64,000 bases of DNA, from assembly GCF_964340395.1 (NCBI RefSeq), contig NC_135557.1, positions 25,126,563 through 25,190,562 on the forward strand, in the 5' to 3' direction. Under the pieces are notes generated by a model. The model had not been told where the DNA came from. It saw only the letters and a program-made list of their open reading frames with translations, and ran no database searches. This document shows, in pieces, positions 57,476-64,000 of this stretch (its first letter is position 1; each line of letters opens with the position of its first letter). The stretch comes from Glandiceps talaboti (Eukaryota; Hemichordata; Enteropneusta; Spengelidae). Made by a program: the position numbers and the translations under genes.

Positions 57476-57562
57476 AGCTAATTATTGCAGCAAAGTATAT
57501 TCGCTGGTCATATACTTATATATTTATTTCGTAGTTTCATACACATACATGATGGATTTTTG
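57476..57562. mobile_element. Flank of the hammerhead-containing repeat
   Basis: It contains TAATTATTGCAGCAAAGTAT then ATTCGCTGG, parts of which are shared with 55936-55951 and 56194-56209. The shared sequence supports a dispersed element that includes the ribozyme, but its boundaries are unknown. Confidence 0.4.
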
Positions 57563-57618
57563 GATGATTGATTGATTGATTGATTGATTGATGATTGATT
57601 GATTGATTGATTGATTGT
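57563..57618. repeat. (GATT)n microsatellite
   Basis: GATT tetranucleotide repeat with one GAT interruption near 57591. Confidence 0.96.
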
Positions 57619-57783
57619 TTCCCTTTTATTCAGATAGATTGTATATATAATAGTTCTTCTCTCATTTCAAAAGCCATAACAATTTCAGCAACACGGCTAC
57701 GAAGGATAACATCCTGTTATTGTTCGTATTTAATGTATTTAGAACTCACTAGTGTTTTTTAATTGGTCGTATACTTATGCCTT

Positions 57784-57862
57784 ATTAATGACAACTGTAT
57801 CTTTTCCGATTTAGACAACATTATTAATTAATGACAATTGTATCTTTTCCGATTTAGACATA
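57784..57862 (+). repeat. Two-copy tandem duplication, 43-bp period
   Basis: A segment containing TGTATCTTTTCCGATTTAGA occurs at 57784-57819 and 57827-57862 with one difference (GACAACTG versus GACAATTG). Recent local duplication. Confidence 0.9.
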
Positions 57863-58940
57863 GCAACAATGCAAAGGAATGTGGTGTAAACCATTGAAAT
57901 TAAAAGCATAAAAATACATCAATCCTCCAAAAATATAATAACTTTATAAATCTGTTGAGAGTTTTGTACAACTGTAATAATATAGCCTTTTTATTCTACA
58001 ATGTATTCATTTGAAGATGATTATTCATAGTTGTCTTTAAAAGATTTCCATGTTCAAGATAAGTCTCGTTGTTCACGTAGAGATACAGGTTGTTCATAAA
58101 TTAAAGGCGAAAATGGGTGTCATTACTATGCATAACCAAATGTCAAGAGCGATCTTTGAAAGCCATCAACGCATCACGAAGTATCACTGAATCGGCTCTT
58201 CTAAGATTCTCCTGAGTATTACTACGGAAATTGATAATAAGAATGTCATTGTTCCAATCTTCATCACTATAATTGTGTAGTCACGACATCCTAGCAGGGG
58301 TTAATCCACGTGAAATCTAGGCTTAAACTGGGAAGGAAATATCTGCGTTGTACAGCTGGATATGATATCTGCATGTATACTTGAATACTAAGACATTTAT
58401 TGCGATATGGGTATCTATCCATTTCAATCCCTAGGTCTTTAGTTGACACCGTTAGATCTGATATTTTTCAACATTCCATTAGAGGATAGTGCGTAGCTTG
58501 AAAGGCTAACCCTTGCTACAATGCGTCGATCTTAACATTAATGTTCACGAAATATTGTGACTGATAACTGATCGCTGTATAGGGTAAAGATATGGAGACT
58601 CTATGGTTAGTATTGGCACCATATGCATTTTCTTTTATCATTTTATATGTGCATTATGGAAGAGATCTAATAACCTAAATTACCAAAATTATGTAACTTC
58701 AGAGTTTCCGTTAGACAGCACTATGACTTTTACATTTGTGTAACGTGTTTAGTACCCCGATAAGAGGTTTACTACAGTGTGATATGTCTGTAAGGTTTCA
58801 TTTCCCATGTGTGCGATATCCGCTTATGTATGCAAATTTGTTTGATATATGTATGTGTTCTACGAAGACTGTTGTTTGTGTCATATGTAACAAATGAGTG
58901 GGTGTAATATAAAAAGCAATCTGCCACCTAGCTGGACCTC
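57863..58940. other. Unique AT-rich DNA, no gene seen
   Basis: No open frame or repeat recognised between the duplication and the pentamer mosaic. Confidence 0.5.
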
Positions 58941-60140
58941 TGTAGTGTAGTGTTTTGTAGTGTCTTGTGTTGTGTTGTGTTGTGTTGTGTTGTGTAGTGT
59001 AGTGTAGTATAGTGTAGTATAGTGTAGTGCAGTGCAGTGTAGTGTTGTGTAGTGTAGTGCAGTGCAGTGCAGCGCAGTGTAGTATAGTGTAGTGTAGTGT
59101 AATGTAGTGTAGTGTAGTGTAGTGTAATGTAATGTAATGTAGTGTATTGTAGTGTAGTGTAGTGTATTGTAGTGTAGTGTAGTGTAGTGTAGTGTAGTGT
59201 GTTATAGTGTAGTGCAGTGCAGTGTAGGGGCAGTAATAGACCACAACACTGCACGCTCCAGAACATTGAAGTACGTGGAAAACACAGTAGGTGCACAATA
59301 CAGTGCACTGCAGTACAATGTAGTAAGTACTGTAGATACAATATCCCCAAATACCATAGTGTCATGTCGTGTTGTGTTCTGTCGCGTCGTGTTGGGGGAT
59401 CGTGTCGGATCGTGTCGTGTAGTTTGATATACTGTACTCTACAGTATTGTTGTGTAGTGTAGTGTAGTGTAGTGTAGTGTAGTGTAGTGTAGTGTAGTGT
59501 AATGTACTGAACTTTTAGTTTAATATACTGTACTCTACAGTATTGTTGTGTAGTGTAGTGTAGTGTAGCGTAGTGTAATGTACTGAACTTGTACTGTACT
59601 TGCACTGTGCTGTACTCTACAGTACTGTAGTGTACTGTACTTTACTGAACTTGTACTGTACTTGCATTGTGCTGTACTCTACATTTCTCTAGTGCACTGT
59701 ACTGTACTGTACAGTACTTGCACTGTGCTGTACTCTACAGTTCTCTAGTGTACTTTACTGTACTTTACTGAACTTGTACTGTACTTGCACTGTGCTGTAC
59801 TCTACACTTCTCTAGTGTACTGTACTGTACTGTACTGTACTGAACTTGTACTGTACTTGCACTGTGCTGTACTCTACAGTACTGTATTCTAACCTACTCT
59901 ATAGTACAGTACTTTAGTGTAGTATAGCCTACATTTCTGGTCTGGTACGATACGGTACGGTATGGTATGGCACATTACAGTACAGTACAGTACAGTACAG
60001 TACAGTACAGTACAGTACAGTACAGTACAGTACAGCACAGCACAGCACAGCACAGGACAGGACAGGACGGTATGGTATGGTATGGTATAGTATAGTATAG
60101 TATAGTATAGTATAGTATAGTATAGTATAGTATAGTACAG
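58941..60140. repeat. 1.2-kb mosaic of evolving pentanucleotide repeats
   Basis: Successive blocks have different but related five-base units: TGTTG, AGTGT, AGTGC, AGTAT, then AGTGT again, TACTG/TACTT, CAGTA (59965-60030), CAGCA, CAGGA, TGGTA and TAGTA (60070-60135). In the middle (about 59570-59890) a longer unit containing ACTTGCACTGTGCTGTACTC recurs four to five times, so a minisatellite has formed inside the pentamer field. AATATACTGTACTCTACAGT followed by ATTGTTGTGTAGTG occurs twice (about 59428 and 59522). Minus-strand open frames of 166 and 225 codons (LHYTT repeats) arise because three pentamers make five codons; I do not consider them genes. Confidence 0.93.
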
Positions 60141-62281
60141 TATATTATACATATATAATAATAGTATACGGTAGCACATCATCCCCCACCAGGCACATCA
60201 TCATCTCATTTATGTTGGCAAAATGTATAAGAATTAGCAGAGTAATACACTCCACGTTATTGACGAGAAGACGGATTAGATAATGATAAAATGGCTTTCA
60301 CGATCAGCAGGAATCTCAGGCCTTCAGCTAAAATGCAATTTAAACTTCAACACACAACCACACATTGAGAAATTTGAAAGTAAGCCCTGGATATAAATAA
60401 TAAGTGCATGTCGTCATTCAAACGAGCTATACACAGTCTTTTCAGGCCAAACACGTAATTATCACTATGTAATTTACGAACACAACGAAAACTTTTTTCA
60501 TTTAGGCTTTGTAATCATGTATCAGACTGCCAAATTGCAAAGTATTACATATTATACTAATAAAACTCAAAGAAATCGTGCTTGTAGTACACTTGTATTG
60601 ATATACCTGCTAGGTACGTAGACGTTACTCCTTAATACGTTGCGAACAACATAAAAGGTTAATGTCGCGGATTTTAACGTCATGATGGATTAGTCTAGGT
60701 TGATTGGTGAGCAATTGTACACATTAAGGTATACAATTATCTGGGGAATTTCAGTTTCTGTAGAAACCAGGTACCTAAAATATGATAATAAAACGTGATC
60801 AAAATATCTATAAACTACTCTGTCTAGTCTGGCTTGCAAAACATATTTTGAATACGAGTACTAGTTAGTATAGACCTTTAGTTATAAATTATTTGTTTAC
60901 TCGTCATCTATTATTGAAATTAAGTTCCATTGCTATTGGAATGATAGGAGTATTTCAGATATAACAGTAGATGCAAGGTATCCATTAATGACTACAGGCT
61001 CTGCTATTTCAAACTAGTTTTAAGATTAAAGCAAACTTCACACTTAATCTGTCATATTTAATCGGTAATATTGAATAAATACAGTGCGTAAATAATGGAG
61101 TATGATACACCAATTGATCTACAGAAGTAAAATTATGAACTAATAAGTTTAAAATTGCATTTAATAATGAAATTCCAACAACTTTTAAAGTTTATCAATC
61201 AAAATTAAATAGTTCAGTCATATTTACAACATATAATACTAAATGTTATTCACTGACTGAACAAATCTATTTTCACCCCCTTAGGACTCATCTACGAATG
61301 CCATCACGTATAATTTGATTAAGTCTTGAGTCCATTAATGGGCCCCTCCACCCACAAAATACATTAATAGCCTTGATGGATTACCGTTCGAGATGAGAAC
61401 TTATTGCAACAGGTCGTAAAAGCCATTCAAATAAATGTTTACTATGGGTTCAAATTTACATCGCTGAATAACCTAAGCGGCAACTTTACGCAGTTAAACC
61501 TGTTATGACATTTTGGCTATACGGACACTTATTATATAATGTTACTTTCTCTGTTAACTTGTACATTGATAGATTTGGACTTGTTATTAATCTTTGCGCT
61601 GGTGGTGAATTTCATCTGAGAAAAGAATTCTAATGCAATATATGGGGTTTATAGTTCATATTCACCATACTTATTTCTCGTTATATTTCATATATTCAGA
61701 CATCAGCCTTACTCTTATTTTGATACAGCATACAGGATCCAATCTTCAGAAAGTTATCATTACTTTAAGATATGCTAGATCGCTAACTACAATGTGACAG
61801 TGTGATTGTATAACTAACTGTAAGAATAGTCTGGCAGCGTTTTGGTTAAAGCACGAATTGAAGACAATGATCAAAGGTTATCTAACATACAACAGCGATT
61901 AATGCTACTATCCCACAAATAGTAACACTTTGCGACCACTCGATCTTCTCCTATGTAGCTAATATCTTCAAAATGTGTTGTTGTTTTTATATTGTACAGT
62001 AGTAATGTATAAAAGGAATCAGCTGTCTTCTCTGTCTTGTAGAAATATGGTTTATATTATTGGGAAATCGAACAGACGTTTCGTTGTTGAATTTTCTTTG
62101 TTGACATCAAGCTATGACGATATATTAGTGGCAATGAAGCATTGACACTGAATGAAAAAGGCAAGTGAAAGACCAGGATCTTGCAATTGACAAATATAGA
62201 ATATAGATTTATGTCAGTTTGTATTTAGTCAGTTGTTCCTATGAGGCTTTGTATAAAAATCATATGAAACTTTTACCTTGA
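60141..62281. other. Unique AT-rich DNA, no gene seen
   Basis: No coding frame recognised. The last part (about 62100-62281) may be the decayed upstream portion of the retrotransposon fragment that follows, but stop codons in all frames prevent recognition. Confidence 0.45.
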
Positions 62282-62434
62282 TCATATAATACACTAAATG
62301 ACAGAGCGCTTACCATTTGTGGACCAAAGCTATGGAACTCAATTCCTGGAGAACTAAAGCTGATCACTGACATTGAACTTTTTAAAGGTGAACTTAAAAC
62401 ACATCTGTTTAAACAATATTATAAACTGTATTGA
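62282..62434 (+). pseudogene. C-terminal fragment of a non-LTR retrotransposon reverse transcriptase ORF
   Basis: The last ~50 codons end at TGA 62432-62434. They contain ALTICGPKLWNSIP followed by ITDIELFKGELKTHLFKQYY. The pattern [FV]xxxxPKLWNSLP ... xxFKxxLKTHLF is the characteristic C-terminal tail of CR1/L2/Rex1-like non-LTR retrotransposon polyproteins in fish and invertebrates. It lies after the reverse transcriptase domain. The frame is closed upstream by TGA at 62279-62281, and no catalytic motif is present, so this is a 5'-truncated, dead copy. Confidence 0.82.
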
Positions 62435-62613
62435 TGTATTACCACGTGTCTTTTACTAAGTAGTCATTTTAGCCTTTTTGTAATTATTGTAAACAATTTG
62501 TTGTTTTTAGCTTTATTATATTGTTTTACCATGCTTTTAAATCTATTTTATGTACAGCGCTTTTGAATATTAATAAATAAAAAAGGCGCTTTAGAAAATA
62601 AATAAACTTTTAA
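62435..62613 (+). mobile_element. 3' UTR and tail of the same non-LTR retrotransposon
   Basis: Downstream of the stop, TATGTACAGCGCTTTTGAAT, then AATAAATAAA, AAGGCGCTTTAGAAA and AATAAATAAA match the usual 3' end of these elements, in which AGCGCTTT and GGCGCT form a small stem before an A-rich tandem tail. 5' truncation is the normal outcome of target-primed reverse transcription. The right boundary near 62613 is estimated from the end of the A-rich tail. Confidence 0.72.
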
Positions 62614-64000
62614 CTTTAAACCGTGACATTTGTAATCATTGTCGAAAGAGAGTAACTATTAAATAAACACCCCACGATGTAGGTTAATTTGTGAATTACC
62701 ATGACTATAACAAGTACGGTTTATACTTACTTCAGTGTCAGCTATAGTATTGATCTAACACCGTTATATACGACTTGTCTACACAATTATAGCACTCGTT
62801 TGCCATCAAAGGAATGCAATCTTTGTAAACCAATGTTTGTTTTTTTCCCTTTGTTCCACCTTCAGTGTTGCAAATATACCATTTGTACTTTATTTGTGCA
62901 AATATTAAATCTACCTTGGGCATGGCAATTGTAGGGAAGCCACTCACCGACACTCTTATGTCATTATACATTGTATCAAATCGTATAGGCAAATATCTTA
63001 CCTATAGTGCTATGATATTAGTTGAGAGTACAACCGGTCGATTCTCAAATACAAGAGATGCACGCAACAGCTGTTCAACACTATGCAAATATTTGTTTCA
63101 AGTTGTTACTTTTAAATCTTTCTATACATGCACATTTCACAAATTTAGGTGTTTTGTTGCATATGCTTAAACTGAAAGCCCGAGTTGATAATCTATGTTG
63201 GTTGGACAGGATACCTTGATCAATGACTAGTACAATAAGAATGTAATGTAGATTTCTTGATTTCTGGAACGCAATTCTTTCATTTCCCTTATGATGAACA
63301 TATCACAGTAGTTTCCATGATTTTTTCACAAATACTACTAATCGAACAGTCAAGAGTGTGTCTTTTCTAACCTCATTGCTCTTTCTTGGCAATTACCACT
63401 CTTCAAGTTTCAATCTGGATACCATTATTCTACTGTATTTCACTTGTATGCACTTGAGTCACCTAGTAAATTGACGCCATTTGCACTGCATCTAATTCTA
63501 AGCCTAGCTCCTCCATTTTCAGTTACATTATGGAGCTATCAGCAATTCTATGGACCTGAAATACCATCTAGGCATGTCACAAAAATTACAATCACCCATT
63601 TTGTTAGTCGACAAAATGGTTTCTGCTCCACATGCTACACATACATTACTGAATGGGCGTGTGAGAATATGTTGACCGTCTTGTTCTATTTGGACCCTCT
63701 AGCATTAGGCAAAATGATATTGCAATTACCATACAATTGTAGCTGTCATACGATGTGGTATTTATGCTAAAGGAAGAAACTTAATGAATGATTCTTTGAA
63801 GATGAGGCTTTGAAAAAATAATTTTAAAAGTTCATCTTATTTCCGCTTGTGATTTGTAACATATTAAGTGTAGCATTTCTGCATTATAATAAAATCGATT
63901 TTACTCGAGTTTGTCAGAACACAATATGATGGAGTCTTTGTGGCAAAAACACACATTGGAATCGTCAGGAAAAGAGGTCCTTGAATTGCTGGATATATAC
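62614..64000. other. DNA with several modest open frames, no gene established
   Basis: Frames include plus 62865-63170 (101 codons) and minus 62738-62992 (84 codons). A longer plus-strand stretch, open from about 63340 to 63770, has no ATG near its start. It contains SWQLPLFKFQSGYHYSTVF and ends CSCHTMWYLC. No domain is recognised, and the lengths are compatible with chance. The right edge of the window cuts whatever lies beyond. Confidence 0.4.

Noticed and set aside
58928-59605. Minus-strand open frame of 225 codons
   Set aside because: It is a translation of pentanucleotide repeats (LHYTT every five codons). Absence of stops is a property of the repeat.
63340-63770. Plus-strand stretch open for about 145 codons
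   Set aside because: No ATG near the beginning, no recognised family, and I could not confirm splice sites that would make it an exon.

Overview
This window looks like a gene desert from an AT-rich animal genome, most likely a marine invertebrate. The evidence is indirect: very abundant di- and tetranucleotide microsatellites, kilobase tandem arrays, remnants of non-LTR retrotransposons, MITE-like foldback elements, tRNA-derived SINE-like sequences and a hammerhead ribozyme motif of the kind found in animal retroelements. I cannot name the species. I found no complete protein-coding gene on either strand. The longer open frames are either low-complexity translations of repeats or chance-length frames, several of which do not even begin with ATG.

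Layout. An (ATCT)n block opens the window (1-395). Unique AT-rich DNA follows with an (ACAT)n block at 2951-3210 and a 42-bp minisatellite at 4048-4494. The dominant feature is a 7.7-kb array of a 17-bp monomer (7525-15236, about 455 copies). From 15.2 to 25.3 kb the sequence is mostly unique, with microsatellites and a nested inverted repeat at 20464-20708. A second array, of a 28-bp monomer (about 77 copies), fills 25313-27475. A compound GA/GACA/ACAT block follows at 28008-28504. From 28.5 to 55.3 kb the DNA is mostly unique, with mobile-element remnants: tRNA-like promoters at 29503 and 47889, a retrotransposon 3'-end-like tract at 32534, a TTAA-flanked MITE at 38466-38677, a long-armed foldback element at 45511-45698, and an (AG)n tract between inverted arms at 53724-53806.

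The right-hand part is the richest. It holds a degenerate tRNA-Gly(GCC)-like sequence (56526-56590), a hammerhead-type self-cleaving RNA motif on the minus strand (57429-57475) with two decayed relatives upstream, a 1.2-kb mosaic of evolving pentanucleotide repeats (58941-60140), and the last ~50 codons plus 3' tail of a CR1/L2-like non-LTR retrotransposon (62282-62613).

Tandem repeats make up a bit more than a fifth of the window. No pathway or operon-like organisation can be described. The most biologically interesting item is the hammerhead motif: all core nucleotides and all three stems can be read directly. The next most interesting are the two large satellites and the pentamer mosaic.
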